This document shows positions 50,701 through 62,446 of a stretch of DNA of 64,000 nt, in pieces. Numbering within the stretch: position 1 is the first letter of the stretch; each line of letters opens with the position of its first letter. A model generated the notes under the pieces. That model was not told the DNA's origin. It searched no databases and was given only the letters and a program-made list of their open reading frames with translations. Made by a program: the position numbers and the translations under genes. Source of the stretch: Pithys albifrons albifrons (lineage: Eukaryota; Chordata; Aves; Passeriformes; Thamnophilidae); NCBI RefSeq assembly GCF_047495875.1, contig NC_092467.1, positions 13,481,566 through 13,545,565 on the forward strand. Direction: 5' to 3'.

Positions 50701-53700
50701 AATTATTTATGATCAAGATTCTTTAAAAAAGGTACTAAGAGCAGGAGCAGAACATTTGGAACAACAGAGGATGTACCTGTAATGTAGAGTATATTTTATA
50801 ATTTAAACAGAGAAGCCCGGAGGAAATAAAATATGGGTTATTTAAAAGCAATCACATAATCATGCTTTGAGACCTGTGCATGCTTAGGATTTTCTAATAG
50901 AACAGGTTTGTGGAATTTTATTTTGTCATTAATGCACAGGGAATATGTCTGTTCAGCCACTTAGCATTAATCTGGGACACCCAAATAATTTTCCTATTGC
51001 ATTTGGGGGATCTCATGGAGTATAAACCACCAATGACTTTTTTATACAAGTTGAAATGCAAAAATATGTCTTTACAGACCCGAACATTTAAAGTGAGAAT
51101 GCTGCACTAGGTGTTCATGATGGATAGCTAATAATGCAATTTAAGGTACAGTTTTCTCATGACCCAAAAAGCTAGTGATTTCTAGCAATTTTTTTCTGTT
51201 CTTCTAAGTGTAAATAAATATAATATTAAATTTTTGAGAAATAAAAACTAGTCACGTATAAAATCATCTAGTTGTAAATTAGTTCATTATGTACTTAGTA
51301 GATTTTAAGGAAAAGTACATAAATTCTGTGGATAAATGAAATAAAGCAATTTTACTGTCTCCTTAAGGCTGATACAAGCCACTGGAAACAGAGAAGTCGT
51401 GTCTTTGGTCATGATTTGTGCAAATAAATGTATAAAATATCATCTCCTAAATATGTATGAGTAGCATAGTGCAGTGCTTGATAGGATGATGAACATACAG
51501 ATGTCAAGGAACAGCTAAGTCTAAGGGAGAAAAATAACCTTATTATGGAAAAGTGTTAGTGCCAGAAATACAACTTGGGTCTTTGGGGTTTTAAAGAAAC
51601 AGGCATTTCTAATATTCCACTGAACATTTGTACAAAGAGGGACTTGGTAAATCTGGAAAGTGCCGGTATCTAATCCAAACTCTTTACTGCTTCTCTGCCA
51701 ACCTCTTGGTGCACAGTGCCTTGGGTGTCCTGTCTCTGCCATGCTAAGGACACTCCCAGTTCCCAGGCTGTAGCATGACTTCCACTCCCAATGCCATAAC
51801 TTTGCAACATGCTGTTGTAGCAGTGTTATGTTTCCAGGGCCTGTGGGACAGGATTTGTTCCCTTGTTTCATGCTGCTGCTCATTTGCTGCTATTCTTGTG
51901 GCCTTGTACCTGCAAACTCTAATGCTGCTTTTATGGTAGATTCTCATGGGAAACAGTTGCCACTCCTGCTTCTGTGCCTTTTCTTACTCATTATTTTATG
52001 AGACTCTGTTTCTTTTATTTTTAGACTAGAGGTGAACCAAAGCTTAGTGCAGAACACAGAGTAATAGGTGTTTGAATATCTGTTCAGTACTACCTGTGCT
52101 AAAAAGCTGAGTAACCGGCTCAGCACGCAATACTTCTGTCAATATGCATATTAAGGATGCTTAGGGCACAAAAAGGTATTATAAATTGCAAGTAGCAAAA
52201 GGGAGTTTTAGAGGATGCTGATGAAAATGTGCAGGGCTTGGGAAATCACAGCTGCAATCATCAGCATCTGCTCTGGAGAGAGTAGCCCAAGGAAGATAAT
52301 GTCCAGGGAGTTCCTCACCACTCTTCCATGCTCACCACTGGGGGAGAGATTTCCTTTCCCTTTCCCCACTTGGTTTTTCTCCTCCTCAGCCGTCTTTTTT
52401 GCTTCTCCTCACACCTCTCCCCCGCCCCTCTTTCTCATCTCTATTTGTTTGTACACTAGGGTAACTTTGAAGTCTTTGAACTTTAAAGTATAGACCCTGC
52501 TATGCACCTATCCCAACATCTTTTGTACAAAGTTGCTTTCCACATATGTCTCTACAAAGGTGTATGTGGCAACTTTTAAGAAACAGAGAACTATTATTAA
52601 TGCAGCGGTAAGTCTGGAGGCTCAGACTGTGTTCAAGGTCTCATTGTCTTGGGCTGGTCTGGCACATAATGGGTATGTGTGCATGTGCAGTGCAGTACTA
52701 GGTAGAGGTATCTGAGAAGTATTTTTTACTACAAACTTGTTCAGGTTATTGAGTTTTATACCCTTTTTATCCTATTACATAGAAACCTGTACCTAAAGAA
52801 GTTATGATGTTACCTTATAAGTACTAAGATAGTTAATCTGTTAAATGTTGGGACAGTTCATCTGTCGGATGTTTGGTAAATTCAGCTAAAATGAATGTGG
52901 GTTTTTTTCCTGGTTTAATTAAAAGTATGCTATGCAGAACTGCTACATACTCTATAGTTAAATTCCTCTCAGTTTGATACCTTTCTTTTGGGGACTTCTT
53001 ATCCAAATTCCAAGTTTCTATGCCTTCAGAATACATTTACAACTAAATATAGAACAGGGTCATGAGCAGACTTGGCTAGCCTTTAACAATATTTTCAAAA
53101 AGATTTTTGAGAAGGCTGGAATGGTCAGATGTAGCTTGATAATTCTGCTTTTTCTCTGAGATGAATAAAGCTAGCTCTTAAAAACTGTGACACAATCTAA
53201 TCTTTTGATGTCCCTTAACTCCAAAGAAAATGAAATCTTTCCGGAGGGAGGTCCAAAGAAACTCCAGAAAGAATTGGGAAGAGCTTTGAAAATGATAACC
53301 AGCTGGTTGTGAAGCAGCAGGCTGCTACTACATGAAAGTGCTGCAAAGCCAATAATAGCCTGGAAATAATGGCTAGCTAGCTTTTGCTTTCAGAATATCT
53401 GGCTGAGTATATCCCCTTCATCTAAGTTTTTCAGCTCAGAGACCACCTGTGTAAATCACCAAGAATGTGAGGTATAGAGGCAAGTCGTGTAACGTGTGTT
53501 CTTCACACTAAATAATCCCAGTTGTCGTATCTTCAGTTGAATGGCTTTTGACATACAGTATACCACTATATTATTGTTCTTTAAAAGAACACTATGTATG
53601 CACGCAGAAAGTTACTTCTCTCTTTTCTCTAAAAGATGGAAAGTTATATAGCTTATAAAATAACTTTTTGACTGAGTATGCTTAGAAAATTTTTTGGTTT

Positions 53701-54386
53701 ACTTTGTCTGTCTGATCTGGTGGTACTTTGGCTCAGACAGGACACACCTCAAAGCTTTACATCAATGCTGAATAATTCAATCTTTGATCCATTATCCATG
53801 TGAAATACATTACTTCTAAATGTTATTCCATGGACTGACTCTTCCAGCCCCAGAGAGCCATGAGGTTATGTATGCACTATGTAACATTAACGCCATGGAG
53901 ATTGAGAGATCTGTCTTGCATGAGGTCAGATGCCTGCATGGTACTGAGGTTATTAGGCCTTACTTATCCAATAAGGAATATTGATAGCTATTTCAGAAGG
54001 GTGGAACTGCTTTCTTTTTTAGTTAGTCCTACTTACTCTGAAACAAGCTTAGCTTCTCTTTGCTCAGTGCTCAGCTGTATCCAATATACCTGTAAATATG
54101 TATGCCTGTTACTTTGACCCAGTGGTGACACAGTAAATACAAAGGAAAAGCCAGAGTAATAAATACAAATGGAGTTGGCTTTACTGTGCTTCTTTATAAT
54201 GCATTGTGTCAATTAATTTCTCTTCTTGCACAGACATCTCCCATTCTGCATGTGAGTACCTGACCTGTTACTCTGTTGAAGGGGTGTATTTTCAGGTAAC
54301 ACAAGTAGTGAAAGGCCAATCTGGAGAGCTCAGGACATGTTTTTCCCTGTAGATCAGCCAGTTGGCAGTGTGTAGATATTCTTTCG
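47701..54386. other. Unique noncoding sequence, no gene seen
   Basis: AT-rich sequence with T-rich runs near 47890 and 48565 and a C-rich pyrimidine stretch near 52360-52440. There is no recognised gene or repeat family. Open frames are at most 120 codons (51521-51883, minus), with no recognisable domain. Confidence 0.65.
49552..49576. other. Perfect 10-bp hairpin, 5-base loop
   Basis: The arms agtttacatt (49552-49561) and aatgtaaact (49567-49576) are exact reverse complements around aaact. The arms carry GTTTAC/GTAAAC words, close to the forkhead-factor consensus GTAAACA. There is no T-run terminator downstream. Confidence 0.45.
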
Positions 54387-54469
54387 GAGTAGACACATCA
54401 TCCCTACTATGTATTTTAGGCTGTCCTCTAAGGAGAATGCCTCAGTTCGGAACTAGTGATATTCAGTGA

Positions 54470-54487
54470 TGACTCAGAAATGAGTCA
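54470..54487. promoter_or_regulatory. Inverted pair of perfect AP-1 sites
   Basis: TGACTCA (54470-54476) and TGAGTCA (54481-54487) are separated by gaaa. Both are exact TRE sites for Fos/Jun dimers, and together they form a 7-bp stem with a GAAA loop. Two perfect heptamers this close are uncommon by chance. Regulatory activity is inference. Confidence 0.45.
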
Positions 54488-54826
54488 CTCTTACAAGACC
54501 CTCAGCGGGGTCCCATCCCACTGCTGTCCCCAAAACCAGGAGAGGATGAGAGAACAATCAGTTGCAATTTACAACTATGCAACTGATAGAGGGTTTGTTA
54601 TACAAGGGCTTTTAATGATGTAGAAAGAGCCCAGAAGTTTTGGCTTCAACATCTCAACTCTTTCAGTATGTAAAAACTGCCACAAGAGCTGCTAGGCCAA
54701 GTGCTTGAAAACAAAGCAGGAGTTTTGATAAATTTGACTTGTAAGGAGAGAAGGTTTCCCGATGTGTCTACTCAACACTGAGGAAATGTGAGCAGATTAG
54801 CACACATTGTAAAAGGCTTTGGAATA

Positions 54827-54905
54827 AGCAACTGAATAATAAGTGGCTAAGGCACTAAAGAGACGAAAAAGGAGAAAAGAAAGTGAATGAGCAACTGAAT
54901 AATAA
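54827..54905. repeat. 16-bp direct repeat 63 bp apart
   Basis: The 16-base word agcaactgaataataa occurs at 54827-54842 and 54890-54905. Sequence between and after the copies is purine-rich, and similarity does not clearly extend beyond the word. It could be a decayed tandem duplication or a target-site-like duplication around a 47-base insert. Confidence 0.5.
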
Positions 54906-55146
54906 ATAAGAAATAGAATAGACCTAAAGGGAAAAACAAAATAAAATAAAAGAGCACAAGCAAAGAGAAATGAGTTTGTGAACTGGAGGTCAGAAAGAAG
55001 AGCGAGAAATGATTTCTCACAGAGTTAGAGTCCACCAGACTGGAAAAAGAGTTCTGCTGTAATTTCAAACCAAGAATTGACATCTAAACCTAAATGTCAA
55101 CACTAAAATCACTGGTCTTATTTCAGAAGTAATACAGGCCTTTTTG
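54906..55146. other. A-rich, purine-rich sequence upstream of CR1
   Basis: Mostly A and G on the plus strand to about 55010, then unique sequence. The minus-strand phenylalanine- and leucine-rich frame over it is compositional. Confidence 0.55.
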
Positions 55147-55503
55147 GTCTAAGAAGATACAGCACTGCTGTCAGGGGAGACCTCATTGCTCCCTTCTACT
55201 GCCTGCAAGGAGGTTTTAGCAAGGTGGAGATTAGCCTTTTCTCCTGGTAAACTAGTGACAGGACAAGAGAAAATGTCCTGAAGCTGTGCCAGGGGAGAGG
55301 TTCATGTTGGACATCGGGAAGACTTTCTTTACTAAAAGCTTGGTTAATCACTGGAACTGGCTGCTCAGGACAGTGGTGGAGTCACCATCCCTAGAGGTGC
55401 TTGAGAAATAGTACCATGGTTTAGTTCACAAGGTGCTATTCAGTCTGGGGTTGGACACAATGGTCTTGAAGGTCTTTCCTGACCTTTATGATTCTATGAT
55501 TTT
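55147..55503 (+). mobile_element. CR1 LINE, 3'-terminal fragment of about 355 bp
   Basis: The order of blocks follows the avian CR1 3' region on the plus strand: ggggagacctcattgctc, cttctactgcctgcaaggag, gacaggacaagagaaaatg, ctgtgccaggggagaggtt, a cactggaactggctgctca block, gtggtggagtcaccatccct, ggttggacacaatggtcttg, and the terminal tgattctatgat. It includes the last part of the ORF2 end/3' UTR region and has a well-preserved terminus, so it is longer than the copy at 33.9 kb. A short internal stretch after the aggtgcttgagaaa word is shortened relative to the usual form. It has no coding capacity and is a dead, 5'-truncated insertion. Confidence 0.94.
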
Positions 55504-58500
55504 TGTAAAGAAATACATCTGTGTGTTGGAAAGGAAATGAGTGTTTGTAATGCAATTTAACCACTCAAGTGAAAGTAAACAGTTTGCAAGAGGAAGATAA
55601 AGATTGCTTAGTTAACTTTAAAAGGTCTTCTAATTTCAAGTGTTTTATCCTTGCTTTTGAAAAGCAAAATAGACCTAATTTTACAATATGATATCTGTAA
55701 ATATAAGGTAGATTTTTTGGGAAATACTGAATAGTGATGTCCATCACTAAAAATAATCAGTATAAGGATCACTAATATTGCCTTCAGAATAATAAAAGAA
55801 AGTACTCTCACATATACATATTGTATAAATTTGTCGCTCTTACTAGGGGAATTAAAATACAGAGGGAAATATGTTTAGTCACTGTGTAAATGCTCAAGCA
55901 GGAGAAAGACAGAATTGTTTTAAGGAATTTTTATTTCTTCAGTCATAAATATGAGATAAAATATTAATTGAGGTTTCACTAAATTAAACTTATGTTTGCC
56001 ACATGTGTAGTTTCTATATTTACAAATACACCAGCAGAAATATAAGATGGATATAGCAGAAAGCCAGACAGGAATGAAGCTGCAAAAAATTCTAGAAAGA
56101 AGCATTAGGATTAAGTAGCTTTAATTATAACACTATTTGCTTTGTTCCACTACGGTTCTTAATTAAAACCTTCATTGTTATTGCATGCACACATACATGT
56201 GCAACAGTTAATTAGTGCAAAAGTAGCACAGAACTCATTTCCTCACAGTCTAATTTTGGAATGCGATTAATGAAGAATATAAAATAATGTACCTGCAAAA
56301 GTGAGAAATATCTTTATATATTTTAGTTCCAATGGAAAACAAAATCAAAGTTGTTTGTATGTGCTTTACAAGCATATCTTCAGCGTCTTTCTTTGTGAAG
56401 CAGTCTCTCTCTGTAGCAAAGTTTTCTACTAGCTTGGAAGGTACTCTGGCTAAGAAAGCTTGAAAGAAAGAGTTCTGGACTTCAGTAAAGCTTTTCATAT
56501 GCTATCACCTGGGAAATTTTGCACGTGGAATAAAATGAGGGCCTGGAGGAAAAATCTAATGTGACTAAAGAGCTGCTTGAAGAGCAGATGATGAGGTGTA
56601 TGGAAAGTTACTTACTAAACTGGAGGAGTTCCTTAAAGATCTGTGTTGGAGTGGTCCAAAGAGGTAATAAAATAATATGGTGATGAAACTCCCTGGGGAA
56701 GAAAAAGCAAGCTGGAAGGTGTTATTAGGATATTACATGTGAAAAGATAAATTAGTTTGTTTTGTGAAATTACAGAAGGACAAGTAAGTTTAACAACACT
56801 AGCACATCAAGGTTTAATCACAAGCTCTTCAACTACACAAAAACCAGTTACACAAACTGAAGGTTCTCATTGTTTGATGATAAGTAGATTATCTGAATGT
56901 ATATTTATGCATCCCCGTTAACTGGAAGTCAGGAGTGTGCCAAGGGCGTGAACATACACAGTGGCCTTATTGTGTGTCAATTTAGTTTGAGTAGATATGT
57001 ATGAAACTAAAAATATCTGTGTTCAAGGCACTGCTAAAATTTTACCCAAAATACTGTATATGTTTCTGGAAAACTGCTTTCAAACTAGAGTAGTAGAGAG
57101 GAGCTGTGGTATCTCACAGTGGTGGCAGGAATACCTGCTGGTGGGTGCTGGTTCCATAATGAGGTGATGCCCACAGAGCACAGCAGAGCTGGGCTGCCTT
57201 GCTGGCTCAGTCCTGCAAGCTGTACAGTGCCCTATTCCAGCATGGTACACAGGCAGAAATGCAATGCTTGAACTAACTCCTTAAATTGTAGTGGAAAGTC
57301 AAGATGTTATTAACTAGCCTCGTACCTAGCTGAGTTTTGGCAAAAATTAGCTTCTGATAGATCCCTGTGATGAGGTGTAGTATTCTGCTATGGAGGTGAC
57401 TCAAGAGTTTCACACTTGTTAGTTTGCTCTATTGTCCCCAAACCAAGCCCATTCCCTGTCTTGTACCATATGGAAAGGTTCTTGTAATTCTGGTGTCTGT
57501 ACAGAGGGATCATCAAGTTCCAGTGTCTTGTCAGATCCCATCTCTGAACTGCTACACCTGAAGGATGTTCAGCTCAGGTCAGTGTTTTACCTAAAGTGAG
57601 TTAAATGAAAAGGTCTGTTTATTTTCCTATTGCTATTAATGGATAGGTTGATGTTGCATTAAGCAGGGACTCCTTGGGCAGCACATCTTTGTTTCAGTTG
57701 ATTTCTGTGGTAGATTTGGTTAACATTGCTTTCTTTCACCTTTCAAGACTGAATCTGTCATGCATGTTAACTGTCCCTTGATACAGTTTTGTGGATAATA
57801 AAGAGCCTTGAAACTGAATTTGATGTACTTGAGAATAATCCTAATTCTTTCGTCCCCCTTGTGTGCAATTTAAGGAAACAATAGTATCTGTTAAAAATTT
57901 AGAGGAGAAAAGCAGTGGATTTACAATCCCTGGGAGAAGGTTGTAAACTCTTACTGGGGTGCTTATAAAGGACATTATCACATTTGAAAAGCAGATGCAG
58001 TACAAAACCATCAGAGCTGTAACCTTCAGGCTGTATTTTCTCCTTGAGGAAACCAGTTTTGTAGAACCAGTATTTTTTATGCAAGAAAATGCTTTTTCTT
58101 TCTTCTTTGAGTGTTTTAAATTATCATTTCAGATATAGTGGTGGTGCAGTAGAGCAGACACTAATAGCTTTGCAAATAGTAATCCTAACCCTGCACCGAT
58201 TGGCATCCAGTGATATCAACTTTTTGATAGCTAGAGAGAGAGAACTAAAAAGACTTTTAACAGCATGTGAATGCTTTATGGTTTTAGGCTAGAAGAGCTG
58301 ACTGTGTGTGAGCCTCAACTAGGTGTGCCATGGCTGAAAGGCAGTATAATTGCATTGCATAGCCTGATCTAAGATAAATTAATTGTCAATCTCAAGCAAG
58401 TTTTTGCTGGTCTTGCTTTCACATTGCAAAAAGGGGAATTGTCATACTTCCCACTATTTTTGGTGACATTAGAAGAAAAACTAAAGAGAAATGAGACATG

Positions 58501-61133
58501 AAGACAGAGCCATCTAGTGCTGTGGCTTGTTCAGGCTGTGAGTGCTGGTAAATAAGGCTCAAATCAAGCACCAGAGAGGGGTAGCTGGTAGAGATATGCT
58601 GGCTATAGGGTATAGAGGGAGTTGCTACTAATACTGAGAGAAATAGATTCATATGAAGGAGAGAGACATAAGTCACCTATTTACTTAGCTCTTCCCAAAT
58701 AGTAGTGGCCATTACTATACCTCAGTCTGGGCAGCTTAACCACTCACTTTTAAGCATTCATGTCATTGCCTTTATGGAGTATTTTCAACTTTGTTACCAA
58801 AATATATTCAAAAGATAGCTGACAAATTATCATTGAAGATAACACTGAGGATAATCAGGCCTAACTGCAATTTCTCTCAGTTACAATGTTAAGAAAGAGA
58901 GAAAAATATTGTTAGCAGTTTTTCTCATACAGCTTACTATGATACTGTAGAAGGTGTCTGAGCAGACACTATCTGCCTGATATGGCATCATTAAATTATT
59001 TGTCTAAATTGGTTAACATGATAAGACTAAAGGATCCTCATTAATACCTTTCTATCATATTTAGGAAGAATCTTGAGATGGAAAACTTCCTGTGTGAGCC
59101 AGAACAGAATTGTACTCACACCAGTAATTAAAATATCTCTTCAGGTCTTCTGGTCTTCTAATGGTCTAATATTGAAATTCCAGCTGTGTGAAAGTCTTGT
59201 ACCACTTTGTAATTCTGACTTGAAAGAGCCGAACCTTTTTAATGTTCAAAAAATAATAGGCTTTCCCCGAAGAAGCCATTAGGTATCTTTCTTCTGTGTG
59301 TTTTTTTCCCCCTAGTGTTTCAGGTCTTTCTAATCTTTGATTCTGTAAAAGTTAATATTGTCTATTAGCTTAATTTACGTCAGATAAATGGTGATCTTTT
59401 TAAAAAGCAAAGCCATCCAAATGTATCTGAATGTATTACTTCTTGGAAATACTTGAAGTTAACAACCCATTCTTAGCTGACGTGAAATGTCCTTTATTGA
59501 CACTTACCAGCATTTATTTCACAGTCAATTCTTATTACAAATATAGTCTACCACATAGCTGATAAGTAAATGTCTTGTGATTTGGGATTGACTTACTGAT
59601 AGAGAAAATTTACTGTGATTGATTTATGAATTAGCAATGCTTTTTCCATAGAATTGACCCCTCTTTTACTTGGAATTGTTTCCTCAAGGATTTTTTAAAA
59701 CTATTTGTGGGTATACTTCTGCCAACGCTTCTTTTGCTTGAGTCGAGGGGCTGCTTCTCCTTGTTAGGCTTGTGTTGCTTGGGTGTTGCTCTAAGGCCAG
59801 GATTGGCCTTGCTTTTTCCTGTAGGCACACAAAACTGGCTCAGGAGAACACAAATCCTCTGCTTTATTCATCTGTGGTATGTTCTGTAGCAAGGAGTCTG
59901 TAATAAATTCCATAGTATAATTTCTATCAACCCAGAGCTTTTCAAACTGTCAGAATATGTAGACTGAGACTTTAGATTTTATGTTTATGAAAGCTACTTA
60001 AATAAAAATATCTTCTGTAATCCTCATATTCTTACCTGATAGAAGCTGTATCTTACTTTTAGGGAAGATGCAGCTGATTTTCAGATCAGTTTTACAAAAG
60101 ACATGAGACACATTAATTTTCATCTTTGGATTCACATGAGTAATTCCGATGCATTGCATTTATGCAGTAGCTGTGTAAGACACAGCGTTCCAGAGAATAG
60201 AGTGGTGTGCACGCTGGAAATGCTGTAAGGAAAGAACTGGAGCAATAAGAATAAAGATGGGTTTTAATAGGTATCATGCCTATTAAATTGCATTTGACTA
60301 CTAAAGAATTATCATAGAGAAAAACTGGAAATGAAAGTAATAGGCAGTATGTATTTGTCTTTTTAGACAGAAACATTGGAAAATTCCTCTGTAATTTCTC
60401 CTTTGTTATATGGCACAGAGAGGCTCTTCAGTATGAAAAAATGTATTATAATACATTCCAGTAACCCTCTTGAGAGAAACTGAAGCTTGCCATATATATG
60501 TTCTTGAAACATGATCATACACAGTAAGCCTCTCTTCTGGCATACCTGCAACACTTTAGGTTGCTGCAAATAATTCCAGTTTTCAGGATGATGACTCCTC
60601 TACTACGATCCTCAGAATCCTCTATTCCAAGTATCTATTATAAATAAAGAAGGATCAGTTTTCTTGTAAAGACGTCAGTCTCAACACAAATGCACTGTAG
60701 AAATTACTACCTCAGGTAATGAGTCTGTAATGGCCTGAGCCATTTTATATATTTCTTAATATATTTCCTTTTTTCACTGTATAAAATAAATTGTGTTTTA
60801 GGGGGCAGATCTTTTCAGCTGGCTAACACTCTAACTGTATCTATTTGAGATAGACTCAAAGCAGGATATGGACTTGGATATTGGGCCTGTAGTGATGGTC
60901 AGAATCTGAATCAAGTAAATGGTCTTCAGCTTGGCTATAAAGTGAATAGAGTGAAAATCCTGGGTCTGAGCTCATTGTAATTTTGAGATATTTGACACTG
61001 AAGACGTTTTTATTATGCCTTTAACTTACAGCTCCAAATCCTAATGTTCTTTTAATGGAAGATCTGAATCTTTAAAAAAAGTGGTAGGTATCCCATATGT
61101 GAAAACACTGCATGAGTTACTTTCTGTATTAAA
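55504..61133. other. Unique noncoding sequence, no gene seen
   Basis: AT-rich sequence with stops in all frames, open frames of at most 87 codons and no recognised repeat family. A modestly GC-richer part lies at 57110-57250. Poly-A and poly-T runs are short. Confidence 0.65.
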
Positions 61134-61240
61134 ACTGATCTGGAAATATGTATCATGATCTAGTCCCCTAAACTTCAGTATCTGTACTGACCTGGAAATA
61201 TGTATCATGATCTAGTTCCCTAAATTTCAGTATCTGTACA
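61134..61240. repeat. 52-bp tandem duplication, two copies
   Basis: Two head-to-tail copies of a 52-base unit (61134-61185 and 61186-61237) share long identical words such as ctggaaatatgtatcatgat and ttcagtatctgtac. Only a few single-base differences separate them, mostly C/T. Two copies with few differences indicate a fairly recent local duplication. The minus-strand open frame across it is incidental. Confidence 0.93.
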
Positions 61241-62137
61241 ATCTCTAAAACTGTGGGTTTGTTTTCATATAACCCTGAGAAAATATAGGATATTTTTTCC
61301 TTACCACTGGATTCCTTGATATACTTCACATATATCTTACTAAACCTTATGGCATACTTTGATTCCTGTGGCATGTTCTTGTTCAGGCTGAACTTTAGTC
61401 ATCTCAGCTGTCCAGAGTCATTGTCTTCTCCATCTCCTCATCTTTAATATCTCCCAGTGTGAGGTGTCAACTGTTCTGACTTGTGATTGGTTATTCTAAA
61501 TGATTTTTCTTCTTTTATTCAGTTATTTTCAACACCACTGTATTATGTCACTCCAGAGAACACCTGGTGCTTTGGGCACAGTGCTTTGCATGTGAATTAG
61601 ACTATTCTGTTCTGTATGAATTCTTGTAATGTGTTTCTTACCTCAGGATCTGGGCACCTCCCAGTGGTACATCAAGTAACCAAATCTGTCACAGATTATT
61701 TGCTTCCTTATACTCTTCTTAGATTTGCAGTGGAATATTTTCCTTTGGTATGGTTTTCTGTTGCTATTTTTGAAATGTGAGACATGTTGTGCTGCAGAGA
61801 GATGAAATAATTGTCTCTTGCGCTTGGGGCAGAAGTGTTGAGTTCTTGGATCGTAGGGATATTCATCCCAAAGTAAATTCCCAAATAAATAGCAGTTGCC
61901 TGGCTCTCACAAAGGCAGAGTTGTGACTTTTTTAGTAGAAAGATAATAACTGCTACTACTCATGATATAGAAATACAACTTTTGGCTACTCAGAGAGTGC
62001 TTTTAACCGTGAAATTCACAGTATTTTACTGATGATCCTTAAGGGTGAAAAAAATAAGCCAACTAACTTGCCATGGAGCAGTATGTCTAAAAATGTTTCC
62101 TGGATGTCAAATCTAATTTCTGTCATAGATGATGTAG
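61241..62137. other. Unique noncoding sequence, no gene seen
   Basis: No gene or repeat recognised, apart from pyrimidine-rich words near 61415-61455. Confidence 0.6.
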
Positions 62138-62335
62138 TCAGCAATCCTTGTGGCTTGGCTTCATGAGCAAAGATTTGGGAAGCGCTCTCCCCACTCGAGT
62201 GTGCCCTTCGAGCCCGTGCAGTGGATTTTTTAGGTGAGGCACAGCGTGCACAGAACTGGCCCCACCGTTTAAGTCCTCAGGTTCATCTGCCAGGGCTGAG
62301 CAAGCTTGAACGGTGACAGTGAAGTCCTTGGGACT
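62138..62335 (-). repeat. CpG-rich body attached to the 5S-derived sequence
   Basis: Read on the minus strand, this follows the 5S-like segment directly. A B-box-like ggttctagtcc straddles the junction (62331-62341). The next 150 or so bases hold about seven CpGs (for example at ctcgag, ttcgag and agcgct words), unlike the CpG-poor flanks. A minus-strand frame of 78 codons (62138-62374) starts at an ATG inside the 5S C-box region; it matches no protein family I recognise. This may be the tRNA-like part and body of a 5S-headed SINE. The far end is not defined, and no poly-A or CR1-type tail was recognised near it. Confidence 0.35.
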
Positions 62336-62446
62336 AGAACCTACAGCCCCCAGGATTGCCAGGAGAGCTCCCATTCAAGTACTAACCAGGGTTGACCCTG
62401 CTGAACTTCTGAGATCTGACAGGATCAGGTGTCAGGGTGGCATTCA
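62336..62446 (-). pseudogene. 5S rRNA-derived sequence (pseudogene or SINE head)
   Basis: The minus strand matches vertebrate 5S rRNA over nearly its whole length, from about nucleotide 10 to the 3' end. Matching blocks in order are ccaccctga, a gatctcagaag block, cagcagggtc, cctggttagtacttgaatgg, gag...cctgg, and ggctgtagg. Small deletions and substitutions in the first third, changes within the A-box and C-box promoter regions, and the lost 5' end argue against an active 5S gene. There is no T-run terminator immediately after it. Because CpG-rich non-5S sequence follows directly, with a B-box-like motif at the junction, it may be the head of a 5S-type (SINE3/AmnSINE1-like) retroposon rather than a plain pseudogene. 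Confidence 0.85.

Noticed and set aside
54387..54773. 13-base inverted repeat (54387-54399 and 54761-54773) as terminal repeats of a small DNA transposon
   Set aside because: One such match within this distance is expected by chance in 64 kb. Similarity does not extend outward and no target-site duplication is seen.
62336..62446. Functional 5S rRNA gene
   Set aside because: The 5' end is missing, promoter boxes are altered, deletions are present and no T-run terminator follows.
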